A stretch of 64,000 bases of DNA from Thalassospira lohafexi (GCF_002844275.1 NZ_NXGX01000008.1:62001-126000), one strand, 5' to 3'. Shown: positions 47,057 through 57,133, numbered from the stretch's first letter. Numbers and translations are program-made. Notes: a model not told the origin generated them from the sequence alone.

Positions 47057-47161
47057 GTCGGTCTCCATTTTTGTGAAATATCCAATGGGGCCGAATATGG
47101 ACAGATGACTTATTTTCAACTAGAGGTATCTTGGGAATATTATTTGTGAGTTGAATTCAAT

Positions 47162-48067
47162 ATGGCGCGTCTGGATAGCAACCGGTCGGGAGAGATGGAA
47201 GTTTTCGTTCGTGTTGTCGAACGGGGTGGTTTTTCAGCCGCTGCAAAAGACTTCAACATGACACCGTCGGCCGTCAGTAAGCTTATCGGGCGGCTCGAAG
47301 ACCGTTTATCGGTCAGATTGTTTAATCGCTCGACGCGCAGATTGCGTTTAACGGTCGAGGGACAGCGCTATTACGACCGGTCGGTACGTATTCTCGCCGA
47401 TATGACTGAGGCAGAAGAAGAAGCCGCCAGTGTCGTGCAGCCTAAAGGAAAGCTGCGTGTCAGTGTCAATATGCCTGTGGGGCTGCATCGTATATTGCCA
47501 TTGGTTCCTGAATTCCAAACGCTCTACCCCGACGTTGATCTGGACATCACGGTGAGCGACAAGGTCGTCGATCTTTATGAGGAACGGGCCGATATCGCCA
47601 TTCGCAGTGGCCCGTTGCAATCATCTAGTCTGATTGCACGCAAGCTCGGCGATTGCAGAATGGTGATTGCAGCTGCACCGGCGTATCTGGAACGCCACGG
47701 AGTGCCGCAATCGATTGAAGACCTGAGTGAGCATGTGCTGATCGGCTACAATTTTCCACGTGCGATCAGCGAATGGTCATTTACCGTTAACGGCGCCATC
47801 AAGACCGTGATGCCCGGCGGAAAAATTTGTGTTGGGGATGCCGAAAGTGCCCGCAAGGTTGCTTTGGCGGGCGGTGGGATTGTGCGGCTGGCGGCGTTTC
47901 ATGTCCGTGAGGATGTCAATGCGGGCGCGCTAAAGGTTCTGGTTGATCAGTTTAATACCGGGATCGGTGTTGAAATCCATGCTGTCTATATCGGGCAGGG
48001 CGGCAACATGCCCGCCCGTGTCCGTGCATTTCTTGATTTCTGTATTGAGCGCGTCGATCTGACATAA
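47162..48067 (+). CDS. LysR-family regulator (probably of the aldo/keto reductase gene)
   Basis: 301 aa. N-terminal helix-turn-helix at about residues 18-60 (GGFSAAAKDFNMTPSAVSKLIGRLE), then LFNRSTRRLRLTVEG and a substrate-binding domain (VDLDITVSDKVVDLYEERADIAIR). This is the CrgA/DsdC-like large LysR subgroup. Divergent gene order and the 105-bp spacer, which contains an AT-rich stretch, point to control of the neighbouring reductase. The inducer is unknown. Confidence 0.92.
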   Translation: MARLDSNRSGEMEVFVRVVERGGFSAAAKDFNMTPSAVSKLIGRLEDRLSVRLFNRSTRRLRLTVEGQRYYDRSVRILADMTEAEEEAASVVQPKGKLRVSVNMPVGLHRILPLVPEFQTLYPDVDLDITVSDKVVDLYEERADIAIRSGPLQSSSLIARKLGDCRMVIAAAPAYLERHGVPQSIEDLSEHVLIGYNFPRAISEWSFTVNGAIKTVMPGGKICVGDAESARKVALAGGGIVRLAAFHVREDVNAGALKVLVDQFNTGIGVEIHAVYIGQGGNMPARVRAFLDFCIERVDLT

Positions 48068-48068
48068 A

Positions 48069-48092
48069 AAAGGCCGGGAATGCCCGGCCTTT
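48069..48092. terminator. Bidirectional terminator between the LysR and SDR genes
   Basis: Perfect 10-bp stem AAAGGCCGGG (48069-48078) with CCCGGCCTTT (48083-48092), AATG loop, two bases after the LysR stop. Confidence 0.88.
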
Positions 48093-48129
48093 GGATGCGG
48101 TGTGTGGTCCGTGCTTAAAGCAACATGCT

Positions 48130-48843
48130 TTAGTACGCGTCGACAACTTCGCCGTGTTTGGTGCAATCGGATGCGGCCAGATCGACAAAGACATCCATGA
48201 TGCTGTCAGCACTTGGCAACGTCTGTGGGTCTTCGCCCGGATAGGCTTCCGCGCGCATCTTGGTGCGGATACGCCCCGGATTGACCAGATTGACCCGCAC
48301 AGACGTTTCTTCCATTTCCTGAGCATAGGACAGCACGAGGCTTTCCAATGCCGCCTTGGTGGACGCATAAAGCCCCCAGAAGGCACGTCCCTTTGCCGAG
48401 GCGTTCGAGGTCACGAAAATTGCCCGCCCCGCGTCAGAGAGCTGCAAAAGCTTGTCAGTTGTGCGGATCAGGTGGAAGTTTGCCGTAACGTTGGTGGCAA
48501 AAGTATTCTGGAATATCTGACTGTCGATATGACCGACCGGGGCCAGTTCCCCCAGAAGGGCAGCATTGCCGACAACGATGTCGAGCTTGCCAAACTTTTC
48601 ATAAAGGGACGGACCGAGAATATCGATCTTTTCAAACATCGTCAGATCAAGCGGCAGCAAGGTCAATTTGCCAGCGGCTTCGCGGACTTCGTCATCAAGT
48701 TCTTCAAGTGCGCCAACGTTACGACCCACAGCAACAACCTGTGCACCCTCGGCGGCGAACCGCTTGGCAATTTCACGACCGATCCCGTGCGATGCACCGG
48801 TAACAAGTGCAACGCGTCCTTCAAGACGTTTGGCATCCGTCAT
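48130..48843 (-). CDS. Short-chain dehydrogenase/reductase
   Basis: 237-aa classical SDR. Cofactor site TGASHGIG near residue 16, GNAALLG in place of the usual NNAG, catalytic Ser in FVTSNAS, and YASTK as the Tyr/Lys pair. The ATG overlaps the purF TGA by 4 bases (ATGA), so it is translated with purF; this pairing is common in alphaproteobacteria but its meaning is unclear. Substrate unknown. Confidence 0.9.
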   Translation of the reverse strand: MTDAKRLEGRVALVTGASHGIGREIAKRFAAEGAQVVAVGRNVGALEELDDEVREAAGKLTLLPLDLTMFEKIDILGPSLYEKFGKLDIVVGNAALLGELAPVGHIDSQIFQNTFATNVTANFHLIRTTDKLLQLSDAGRAIFVTSNASAKGRAFWGLYASTKAALESLVLSYAQEMEETSVRVNLVNPGRIRTKMRAEAYPGEDPQTLPSADSIMDVFVDLAASDCTKHGEVVDAY

Positions 48844-50300
48844 GCAGATTGCCTTTCGACCAGTTGGCTGAGTTTACGGCCCTTGTTTTCGGCAGTGTGG
48901 TCGGTGAGCTTGATCGGGTAGTCACCCGTGAAGCAGGCATCACAGAATTCCGGGCTGTCATTGTCACGGCCGGTAAGACCGGTCGCACGATACAGGCCAT
49001 CAATGGTGACAAAGGCCAAACTGTCGACGCCAATAAGTTTTGCCATGCTTTCAATGTCGTGATTGGCCGCCATCAGTTTGTCTTTGGACGGGGTATCAAC
49101 ACCATAGAAGCACGGGTTCATAGTCGGCGGGCTGGTGATGCGCATATGCACCTCTGCCGCACCGGCGTTGCGCACCAGATCGACGATTTTGGTCGAGGTG
49201 GTGCCGCGCACGATCGAGTCATCAACCAGAATAACGCGCTTGCCCTTCAGCTTGCCGGGGTTGGCGTTATGTTTCAGCTTCACGCCAAGGTGGCGGATCT
49301 GATCGGTTGGCTCGATAAAGGTACGACCTACATAATGGTTACGGATAATGCCAAGCTCAAAGGGAATGCCGCTTTCTTCTGCGTATCCAAGGGCGGACGG
49401 CACACCGGAATCGGGGATTGGCACGACAACATCGGCGTCAACGGCAGACTCACGGGCCAGTTCGCGGCCAATGTTTTTGCGCACGTCATAAACGCTGGTG
49501 CCTTCGACGATGCTGTCGGGACGGGCGAAATAGACATGTTCGAAAATGCAGAACCGCGATTTGACCGGCTTGAAGGGTTTGATTGATCGAACGCCATTGT
49601 CGGTAATCTCGACAACTTCGCCCGGTTCGACGTCGCGGATGAATTCCGCGCCAACGATATCAAGCCCAACCGTTTCCGAGGACAGGATATAGGCGTCATT
49701 CAATTTACCCAGAACCAGCGGACGCACGCCCAGCGGGTCACGCACACCGATCAGTTTTTTCTGGGTCATGACCACAAGGCTATAAGCGCCTTCGACCTGA
49801 CGGATCGCATCGATCAGACGGTCAACGATCTTTTCATACAGGCTGGTCGCGATCAGATGAATGAAGGTCTCGGTGTCCGAGGTCGACTGGAAGATGGAGC
49901 CGCGTTTGACCAAACGTTCCCGTACGGCAAGCGAGTTGGTCAGGTTGCCGTTGTGGGCAATGGCAAGTCCGCCAAATTCAAAATCCGCAAACAGCGGCTG
50001 AACATTGCGAAGGCCTTTGCCGCCGGCGGTGGAGTACCGCACGTGGCCAACAGCACGGTGGCCGGGCAAGCTTTTGATTACGTCTTCCGATCCGAAGATA
50101 TCACCAACCTGACCGGAGGCCCGGTGTGCGGGGAAATCTTCGCCGTCGTAGGATACAATTCCGGCTGCTTCCTGTCCGCGATGCTGCAAGGCATGAAGGC
50201 CAAGGGCCGTCAATGCCGTGGCATCTGGGGATCCGAAAACACCGAAAACGCCGCATTCTTCACGCAGCTTGTCGTCATCAAATGGATTGGTGGTCAGCAT
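48840..50300 (-). CDS. purF: Amidophosphoribosyltransferase
   Basis: 486 aa, first committed step of purine synthesis. The start at 50300 gives a 15-residue propeptide followed by C16 (REECGVFGVFG), the nucleophile exposed after processing. Glutaminase blocks GHVRYST and IAHNGNLTN and the PRPP site VILVDDSIVRGTT are seen. CIFEHVYFARPDS and CDACFTGDYP hold cysteines placed as in the [4Fe-4S]-containing Bacillus-type enzyme, so a cluster is likely. A longer frame upstream overlaps cvpA and is not conserved. Confidence 0.96.
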   Translation of the reverse strand: MLTTNPFDDDKLREECGVFGVFGSPDATALTALGLHALQHRGQEAAGIVSYDGEDFPAHRASGQVGDIFGSEDVIKSLPGHRAVGHVRYSTAGGKGLRNVQPLFADFEFGGLAIAHNGNLTNSLAVRERLVKRGSIFQSTSDTETFIHLIATSLYEKIVDRLIDAIRQVEGAYSLVVMTQKKLIGVRDPLGVRPLVLGKLNDAYILSSETVGLDIVGAEFIRDVEPGEVVEITDNGVRSIKPFKPVKSRFCIFEHVYFARPDSIVEGTSVYDVRKNIGRELARESAVDADVVVPIPDSGVPSALGYAEESGIPFELGIIRNHYVGRTFIEPTDQIRHLGVKLKHNANPGKLKGKRVILVDDSIVRGTTSTKIVDLVRNAGAAEVHMRITSPPTMNPCFYGVDTPSKDKLMAANHDIESMAKLIGVDSLAFVTIDGLYRATGLTGRDNDSPEFCDACFTGDYPIKLTDHTAENKGRKLSQLVERQSA

Positions 50301-50364
50301 GAGTGGGTTCCGCTCTCTCGCCGGTGGCGCAGGGATGCCGCACTTTTTGCGATACCCACACGCC

Positions 50365-51051
50365 TCACTCGTTAGTGGTCGCCTCAATCAGGCGATCCAG
50401 ATCATCGCGCGAGGGCCTTGTATACCCGTTTAGGGGCGCTGGTCCAGTCCCTTTTGGTTCCGGACCCAGAAGTTGGCGGTAGGTTTGCTCGTTTGCATCG
50501 GCGTCACGCTGGGCGCGCGCCAGTTCTTCGGCTGTGGTATCGAAAATTTCGTTAGGAGCCATGCGCATAATGAGGAAGGCACCTTCCTCAAGAACCGGGC
50601 GGGTACGGGCATCGCGCACCCAGTCTGGTTGTGAGGTGGCAGGTAGCAACCACGACAGGGCAAGAAAGGCGACGCAGACAATCAATCCGCCGCGCAGCAG
50701 ACCAAAAACAAAGCCAAGCGTACTATCAAGGCTGTCCAGTCCGGAATTTTGCACTGCCCGTCCGATGCGGCCACTGATGAACGAGAAAATCAGGAACGAG
50801 ATTAAAAACAGGCCGATGCCGGTCGCAAGGTCGGCAATCAGTTCAGACGGGATCAAATCGCGCACATAGGGCCGTGCAACCGGATAACCATACAGCGCGC
50901 AAAGCCCAGCCCCCAGCCAGCCCATCATCGACAGGGTTTCGTGAATAAATCCGCGGAAAAAGGCAAAGATACCCGACACCAGCACAATGCCGACAATGAC
51001 AAGGTCAAACACATCGCGTGCACCAAGATCGGGGAGGGCGGAAAAATCCAT
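50365..51051 (-). CDS. cvpA: CvpA family membrane protein
   Basis: 228 aa with four hydrophobic segments in the first ~170 residues and a polar C-terminal tail, the usual CvpA layout. Begins DVFDLVIVGIVLVSGIFAFFRGF, and has FVFGLLRGGLIVCVAFL. It precedes purF, as in E. coli, where cvpA is named for colicin V production; its wider role is in envelope homeostasis. The gap to purF is 64 bases. Confidence 0.9.
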   Translation of the reverse strand: MDFSALPDLGARDVFDLVIVGIVLVSGIFAFFRGFIHETLSMMGWLGAGLCALYGYPVARPYVRDLIPSELIADLATGIGLFLISFLIFSFISGRIGRAVQNSGLDSLDSTLGFVFGLLRGGLIVCVAFLALSWLLPATSQPDWVRDARTRPVLEEGAFLIMRMAPNEIFDTTAEELARAQRDADANEQTYRQLLGPEPKGTGPAPLNGYTRPSRDDLDRLIEATTNE

Positions 51052-51122
51052 GTATCGGTAAACCTTGTCAGTCTGTCTGCATATCTGTGTGGGGCTTCGG
51101 CGCGTTTAAGGCAAATGGCAGG

Positions 51123-52535
51123 TTAATACATGCCTTCGCGTGGACGCACCTTGTCGCGGACATCGTCGCCGAAGAGGTTTACCAAATCCTGAAGATGACC
51201 GATTTCAGTCTGATTGAGGCCCTTGATCGACATCTTTTTCTTGGCCTGCATGCCATTTTTCGGTGTGTAGGCGTTGCCAAAGCCAAGTTTGGTGGCTTCT
51301 TTCAAACGCGATTCGAGTTGCCCGACCGGGCGGACTTCGCCCGAAAGGCCAATTTCACCGACAATCACGGTTTCATTGGGAACCGGCTTATCGGCCACAG
51401 CCGAAATCAGGGCGGCGGCAACGGCCATGTCAGCCGCCGGTTCACCCACGCGCAAGCCCCCCGCGACATTCAAATAGACGTCAAACTGGCCAAGAGCCAA
51501 ACCACACCGGGCGTCAAGGACGGCCAAAATCATGTTCATACGGGCCGAATCCCAACCGACAACCGCACGGCGCGGGGTTGCCAGTGCCGATTGTGCGACC
51601 AGTGCCTGAATTTCGACAAGCATGGGGCGGGTGCCTTCAAGTCCGGCAAAGACGGCGGTGCCGCTTACGGGGCTGTCGCGATCAGCTAAAAACAGGGCGG
51701 ATGGATTGGGAACTTCGACCAGACCGGCATCACCCATTTCAAACACACCGATTTCATCGGTGGCACCGAAACGGTTTTTTACTGCGCGCAAGATACGGAA
51801 CTGGTGGCCGCGTTCGCCTTCGAAATACAGAACCGTATCAACCATATGTTCCAAAACACGCGGGCCGGCAATCTGGCCTTCTTTTGTCACGTGACCAACC
51901 AGAAGGATGGCAAAGCCCCGGCGTTTGGCCAGACGGATCAGTTCCAGTGCGCAAGCACGTACCTGCGATACGGTTCCAGGCGCACTATCAAGCGTGTCGG
52001 CATACATGGTCTGGATCGAGTCAATCACCACGACTTCGTGAGAGCTGGCCTCTAAGGTCGTGATGATGTCGCGCAGGCTGGTTGCGGCGGCGAAATCAAC
52101 CTTGGTTTTGCTAAGCCCCAAACGGGCGGCGCGCATGCGGACCTGATCAATGGCTTCCTCGCCCGAGATATAGGCGCATTTGTGTTTTGCGGCCATTGCA
52201 CCGACGGCTTGTAGCAGGATGGTTGATTTACCAATCCCCGGATCACCGCCAACCAAAAGGGCAGATCCCGGCACCAGACCGCCACCACACGCACGGTCAA
52301 GTTCGGCAATGCCGCTGATCATGCGTGGTGGGCTGGCACTTTGGCCTTCAAGGGCGACGAAATCGATGGTCTTGCCTTTAGCACCGCCGGCAATGCCGCC
52401 AGCGGCCTTGGGACCTTTTTCAACCCGTTCTTCTTCGATGCTGTTCCATTCGCCGCAGCCTTCGCATCGCCCGGTCCATTTGCGATATTCGGCACCGCAG
52501 TTCTGGCAGATGAAACGGCTTTGGGTTTTGGCCAC
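51123..52535 (-). CDS. radA: DNA repair protein RadA/Sms
   Basis: 470-aa branch-migration helicase acting in homologous recombination. N-terminal C4 zinc finger C10-x2-C13 and C24-x2-C27, Walker A GGDPGIGKST near residue 93, the RadA signature KNRFG near 252, and a C-terminal Lon-protease-like domain (SGEVRPVGQLESRLKEA). Start is GTG at 52535. Length is normal. Confidence 0.96.
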   Translation of the reverse strand: MAKTQSRFICQNCGAEYRKWTGRCEGCGEWNSIEEERVEKGPKAAGGIAGGAKGKTIDFVALEGQSASPPRMISGIAELDRACGGGLVPGSALLVGGDPGIGKSTILLQAVGAMAAKHKCAYISGEEAIDQVRMRAARLGLSKTKVDFAAATSLRDIITTLEASSHEVVVIDSIQTMYADTLDSAPGTVSQVRACALELIRLAKRRGFAILLVGHVTKEGQIAGPRVLEHMVDTVLYFEGERGHQFRILRAVKNRFGATDEIGVFEMGDAGLVEVPNPSALFLADRDSPVSGTAVFAGLEGTRPMLVEIQALVAQSALATPRRAVVGWDSARMNMILAVLDARCGLALGQFDVYLNVAGGLRVGEPAADMAVAAALISAVADKPVPNETVIVGEIGLSGEVRPVGQLESRLKEATKLGFGNAYTPKNGMQAKKKMSIKGLNQTEIGHLQDLVNLFGDDVRDKVRPREGMY

Positions 52536-52608
52536 TGAATGCTCCGCAGATCATAAGAAAACGTCGAAAAACGTCGAATGGGATGAAGGGCAGGTATGTC
52601 AGGTTAGA

Positions 52609-53385
52609 TCAAAGATGCTTGAGATCAAGATCAAGTGGTCCTTCGATATCACCCGCAACGAACTGTTGCAAATACGGGTTATCGGTCTGATCGATTTCCG
52701 ACACTGGCCCATCCCAGATGATCTTACCCTGATAGAGCATAGCAACCCGATCCGCGATCTTGCGCGCACTGGCCATGTCATGGGTAATGGTGACGGCACT
52801 TGCGCCCAGTTCCCGGGTGCATTTGACAATCAAATCATTGATGACATCGCCCATGATCGGGTCAATGCCAGTGGTCGGTTCGTCAAAAAACAGGATTTCC
52901 GGTTCTGTCGCGATGGCGCGTGCAAGACCAACGCGTTTTTGCATACCACCCGACAGGGATGCGGGCGACAGATTGGCAACATCGGCGTCAAGCCCGACAT
53001 CGGCCAATCGCGCAATCGCAAGGTCGCGGGCAAGCTTGGGCTTCATGCCTTTGCCTTCGATCAGGCCAAAGGCGACATTTTCCCAGACAGAAAGCGAATC
53101 AAACAGGGCGGCCCCTTGAAACAGCATGCCAGTCTTGGCCAGCATGGCTTCGTGGTCGGACCGGCTGGCGGTCGTCATATCCAGACCGTCAATGACGATG
53201 GATCCCTGATCGGGTGTCAGAAGGCCTAAAATACATTTCAGGGTGACGGATTTTCCCGTGCCCGAGCCGCCAATGATTGCAACCGAGGAACCGGCTGCGA
53301 CATCAAGGTCAACCCCTTGCAGCACCTTCTTGGCCCCAAAGGCCTTGTGAACATTGCGCAGGGATATTTTGGCGGGGGTGCTCAT
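52609..53385 (-). CDS. mlaF: ABC transporter ATPase, MlaF type
   Basis: 258-aa cytoplasmic ATPase of the phospholipid-transport Mla system. Walker A GGSGTGKSV near residue 40, signature LSGGMQKRVGLARA and Walker B ILFFDEPTTGIDP, all in the form typical of MlaF. Pairs with the MlaE permease encoded 16 bases upstream. The ATG at 53385 is preferred; a start at 53433 would overlap mlaE. mlaD and the other genes are not adjacent. Confidence 0.9.
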   Translation of the reverse strand: MSTPAKISLRNVHKAFGAKKVLQGVDLDVAAGSSVAIIGGSGTGKSVTLKCILGLLTPDQGSIVIDGLDMTTASRSDHEAMLAKTGMLFQGAALFDSLSVWENVAFGLIEGKGMKPKLARDLAIARLADVGLDADVANLSPASLSGGMQKRVGLARAIATEPEILFFDEPTTGIDPIMGDVINDLIVKCTRELGASAVTITHDMASARKIADRVAMLYQGKIIWDGPVSEIDQTDNPYLQQFVAGDIEGPLDLDLKHL

Positions 53386-53401
53386 GATCTGTTTGCTGTC
53401 C

Positions 53402-54211
53402 TTAGCGGGTGAAGAACAGTTCGGTGACGACATAGTTCGAAATCAGGATCAGGATTGAACTTGATACGACCGCATTGGTGGTGGCCTGACCAACGCCCTG
53501 TGCGCCACCACGTGAGTTATAACCGTGGTAACAGCCCATCAGGGTAATGATAAAGCCAAACACAGCCGCCTTGACCAGACCTGAGACAACATCAAGCTGT
53601 TCAAGATACTGGAAGGTGCTGCGGATATAGGATGCTTCGTTAAAGCCAAGCTTGTTCACACCGACCAGATATCCGCCCAGAACGCCGATGATATCACCGA
53701 TCAGGACCAGAATTGGCAGGGTGATCAATCCGGCAATCACGCGCGGCACCACCAGATATTTAAACGGATTGGTCGAAAGGGTGACCAGCGCGTCGATCTG
53801 TTCGGTCACACGCATGGTGCCGATTTCAGCGGCAATCGCCGCCCCAACGCGCCCGGCAACCATCAGTCCGGCCAAAACAGGGCCAAGTTCGCGGGTCATG
53901 GAAATGACCACAACCGTCGCAACCGCACTTTCGGCAGAGAACCGTGAAAACCCTGAATAGGACTGCAGGGCTAAAACCATCCCGGCAAACAGCGTTGTCA
54001 TCGCGACAACCGGCAAGGAGAAATAGCCGATTTCACGCATCTGTTTGAAAATAAGCCGGAAATAGATCGGCGGGGCAATCATATGGCCAATGGTACGCCC
54101 GGCAAAAACCGTGACACGCCCGACAAGAGCCAAAAACGAAAGAAACATACGGCCAACCGGCGCAAAGATCGGCATCGGAACCTTGATTACCCCTGTTATT
54201 GGCCAACCCAT
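53402..54211 (-). CDS. mlaE: ABC transporter permease, MlaE type
   Basis: 269-aa inner-membrane permease that moves phospholipids between the membranes. Core signature LAGLMVAGRVGAAIAAEIGTM near residue 120, with VTEQIDAL and GFIITLMGCYHGYNSRGGAQGVG, and five to six hydrophobic segments. It is followed by mlaF in one unit. Stands without an MlaD partner here. Confidence 0.93.
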   Translation of the reverse strand: MGWPITGVIKVPMPIFAPVGRMFLSFLALVGRVTVFAGRTIGHMIAPPIYFRLIFKQMREIGYFSLPVVAMTTLFAGMVLALQSYSGFSRFSAESAVATVVVISMTRELGPVLAGLMVAGRVGAAIAAEIGTMRVTEQIDALVTLSTNPFKYLVVPRVIAGLITLPILVLIGDIIGVLGGYLVGVNKLGFNEASYIRSTFQYLEQLDVVSGLVKAAVFGFIITLMGCYHGYNSRGGAQGVGQATTNAVVSSSILILISNYVVTELFFTR

Positions 54212-54234
54212 TATAGCTGACCGTTTTTTATCAT

Positions 54235-55356
54235 TCAGCTTTCTGTATAGACCCGACGATAGCGATGTCCAAGAGAAGTTAGAATTTCATAACCTATTGT
54301 ACCAGCAGCAGATGCAACGTCGTCAACCGTCATGTTCTCATCAAGCAACGATACCATGTCGCCACTCTTAAGGGGCTTACCCGGAAGATCGGTAATATCA
54401 ACCGTTATGGCATCCATCGATACCCGCCCGACATAGGGGACTTCATGCCCCTTAATCTTAAGTTTTCCGGCATTGGACAGCGACCGAAGCCAGCCATCGG
54501 CATAGCCAACGGCAATGGTGGCGATGCGCGACTTGCGCGTGGCTTTCCACGACGCGCCATATCCGACAGTTTGTTCGGCTGGAATTTCGCGGATTTGCAA
54601 AATCTTGGCATTGAGGGTCACAACCGACCGCATCGGGTTTTCTGCTTCGGGGGTTGGATTCCCGCCCCAAAGTGCAACGCCCGGACGGCAGAATTCCAGA
54701 TGGTAGTCGTCATTACGGAAAATGGCCGATGAATTGCAAAAACCACGCGGGGCAGGTGGAAGGCGGCGATACCACTTCATGAACAGATCAAACTGTCGCT
54801 TGGTGATCGGGTTTTCATGTTCGTCTGCTGCGACCGGGTGGGTCATATAACCCGCCTTCTCAAAGCCATAGAGCAGCGATGAGTGCCGATCAACCAGATC
54901 ACTTACGTCCTGAGGCGACAGGCCAAGGCGGCTCATGCCGGTATCAAGATGGATAAAGGCCGGTGCAGGGCGTTCGTGTTCGCGGCACAGGTTTGACCAG
55001 CGTTCGATCTGTTCAAGGTCGTTTAAAACCGGAATGACATCATTCTCGATAAAGAATTCCTCGTCACCGGGTAAGACGCCATTGAGAACAGCAATACGTC
55101 CGCCGCCCCGCAGAAGCGGGAAAAGCTCGGCGGCTTCGTTGGCCTGGGCGACAAAGAACAGTCGGCAGCCCTGCTTTTTGAGGACCGGCACAATCATGTC
55201 CGCACCAAGGCCATAGGCATCTGCCTTTACCACAGCACCACAGGTGCGCCCGGTAAAGCGCTTGGTCAAAGTCTTATAGTTGTCGGCAACTGCTTTCATA
55301 TTGATTTGCAGTTCCGCGCACTCGGCAGCACGGCCGACGGCGGGAAAAACAGTCAT
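54235..55356 (-). CDS. alr: Alanine racemase
   Basis: 373-aa PLP enzyme providing D-alanine for peptidoglycan. PLP lysine K44 in VVKADAYGLG, the FIHLDTGMSRLGL stretch, and the catalytic Tyr in TVGYGASWKA. The first ~15 residues vary and the start is taken as ATG at 55356. It lies 42 bases after dnaB on the same strand, an order seen in other alphaproteobacteria. Confidence 0.96.
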   Translation of the reverse strand: MTVFPAVGRAAECAELQINMKAVADNYKTLTKRFTGRTCGAVVKADAYGLGADMIVPVLKKQGCRLFFVAQANEAAELFPLLRGGGRIAVLNGVLPGDEEFFIENDVIPVLNDLEQIERWSNLCREHERPAPAFIHLDTGMSRLGLSPQDVSDLVDRHSSLLYGFEKAGYMTHPVAADEHENPITKRQFDLFMKWYRRLPPAPRGFCNSSAIFRNDDYHLEFCRPGVALWGGNPTPEAENPMRSVVTLNAKILQIREIPAEQTVGYGASWKATRKSRIATIAVGYADGWLRSLSNAGKLKIKGHEVPYVGRVSMDAITVDITDLPGKPLKSGDMVSLLDENMTVDDVASAAGTIGYEILTSLGHRYRRVYTES

Positions 55357-55398
55357 TCGAATTACCCCGTGGAGTCCGTTTAGGGATGGAAACGATCC

Positions 55399-56937
55399 CT
55401 ATTCATGTTCTTCTTCAGTGTGATCAAGGTCGCCAAATTTGGTGTAGTTCCCGTCAAAGAACAAACGCACATTGCCCACCGGGCCGTGACGTTGCTTGGC
55501 GACGATAACCTCTGCGGTGTTGTAGACGTGGTTCAAACGGTCCTGCCAATGTGAATAGCGTTCACCGAATTTATCGGTGGCTTCTTCCGGGCGTTGGACC
55601 GGTTCGGAACGTTCGAGATAATATTGTTCACGGTAAATGAACATCACAACGTCGGCGTCCTGCTCGATCGAGCCGGATTCACGAAGGTCAGAAAGCTGCG
55701 GACGTTTATCGTCGCGCTGTTCGACCGCACGGGATAGCTGTGACAGGGCCAGAACGGGGACTTCAAGCTCCTTGGCAATTGCCTTGAGCATACGGGTGAT
55801 TTCCGAAACTTCCTGTACACGGCCATCGCCGCGGAAGTTGGTCGGTGGTGCCAGAAGTTGCAGGTAATCGACGACGATCATCGCAAGGCCGTGCTGACGC
55901 TTCAGGCGGCGACAGCGTGTGCGCAACGTCGATACCGGAAGGGCCGGAGTATCATCGATATACAGCGGAACCGTGTTGAGTTCCTGGGTTGCCAACAACA
56001 GGCGTTCAAAATCCTGCTCGTTAAGGTCACCGCGGCGCATGTTATCGCCAGAAACCTCGGCGGCTTGCGACAGCAAACGTGCGGCAAGCTGTTCGGCGGC
56101 CATCTCAAGCGAGAAGACGGCAACTGCACCCGTGCGGATTTCGTCGCGGGTGTCTTCGCCCTGTGCGCGGTTTTGATTGGATGCGATGGCGGCATTAAAG
56201 GCAATGTTCATCGCAAGGGCTGTTTTACCCATCGACGGACGCCCAGCAAGAATGAGCAAATCAGATGGATGCAAACCCCCAAGTTTGCGGTCAATGTCGC
56301 GCAAACCCGTGGTGACACCAACGACGCGCCCGGCATTCTTATAGGCGTGATCGATATTCTCATAGGCCTTGGCCAATGCGGGGCCAAAGGCGACAAAGCC
56401 CGATTCAGCTGATCCCGCGGTGGCAAGCGAGAACAGTTTTTGTTCGGCTTTTTCGATCTGGTTAGTGGCGTCGGTATCAAGTTCGTACTGATAGGCGTCA
56501 TTGACCACATCTTCGCCAAGCTCGATCAGCTCGCGGCGCAGATAGAGGTCATAGACCAGCTTGCCGTAGTCACCGGCGTTGATTACCGAGACAAGATTGT
56601 TTGACAGTTCAGCAAGATATTGCGCACCGCCGATTTCGGCCAGATGCTCGTCCTGCTTGAAAAAGGCTTTCAGCGTGACCGGGTTGGCCAGTTGTCCGCG
56701 TTCGATCAGCTTGCCGCAGGCTTCAAAAATACTGCCGTGGCGACCATCGGCGAAATGTTCCGGGCGCAAGATATCAGACACACGCTCATAGGCGGCGTTG
56801 TTATTGAGCACCGCGCCGAGCAAGGCTGCTTCTGCCTCGAAGTTATGCGGAGCCATGCGTTCGAGCACCATATCGGCGCCGTCACCGTGGTCTACATCAA
56901 GAGGAGCAAATAGGGCGTCTAAGTTGGGATCTGTCAT
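55399..56937 (-). CDS. dnaB: Replicative DNA helicase DnaB
   Basis: 512-aa hexameric helicase. N-terminal DnaB domain (APHNFEAEAALLGAVL), linker, then a RecA-like motor with Walker A LAGRPSMGKTALAMN near residue 232, Walker B IVVDYLQLL, and LSQLSRAVEQRDDKRPQLSDLR. No intein. A short insertion after the Walker A (NRAQGEDTRDEIR) is seen, as in many alphaproteobacteria. Good evidence throughout. Confidence 0.98.
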   Translation of the reverse strand: MTDPNLDALFAPLDVDHGDGADMVLERMAPHNFEAEAALLGAVLNNNAAYERVSDILRPEHFADGRHGSIFEACGKLIERGQLANPVTLKAFFKQDEHLAEIGGAQYLAELSNNLVSVINAGDYGKLVYDLYLRRELIELGEDVVNDAYQYELDTDATNQIEKAEQKLFSLATAGSAESGFVAFGPALAKAYENIDHAYKNAGRVVGVTTGLRDIDRKLGGLHPSDLLILAGRPSMGKTALAMNIAFNAAIASNQNRAQGEDTRDEIRTGAVAVFSLEMAAEQLAARLLSQAAEVSGDNMRRGDLNEQDFERLLLATQELNTVPLYIDDTPALPVSTLRTRCRRLKRQHGLAMIVVDYLQLLAPPTNFRGDGRVQEVSEITRMLKAIAKELEVPVLALSQLSRAVEQRDDKRPQLSDLRESGSIEQDADVVMFIYREQYYLERSEPVQRPEEATDKFGERYSHWQDRLNHVYNTAEVIVAKQRHGPVGNVRLFFDGNYTKFGDLDHTEEEHE

Positions 56938-57075
56938 GGGCGGAAAAGGTATCAGTCATCTGGTTGGCGGCAAAGAGTTAATCGGTATACATCATAGCGG
57001 GTATTCCATAAGCGCAGAGGTCGCGATTCAAATAAATTATTGAATTCGGGTGATTTTCCAAATGGGGCAAAAAGA

Positions 57076-57105
57076 AAACGGCATATCCGGGTGGATATGC
57101 CGTTT
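57076..57105 (-). terminator. Terminator of the rpsF-rplI operon
   Basis: Perfect 13-bp stem (57076-57088 with 57093-57105), GGGT loop; on the minus strand it is followed by CTTTTTG. It lies 28 bases past rplI. Confidence 0.92.
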
Positions 57106-57133
57106 CCCAAAATGCGTCGAAAAAGACCAGCGA

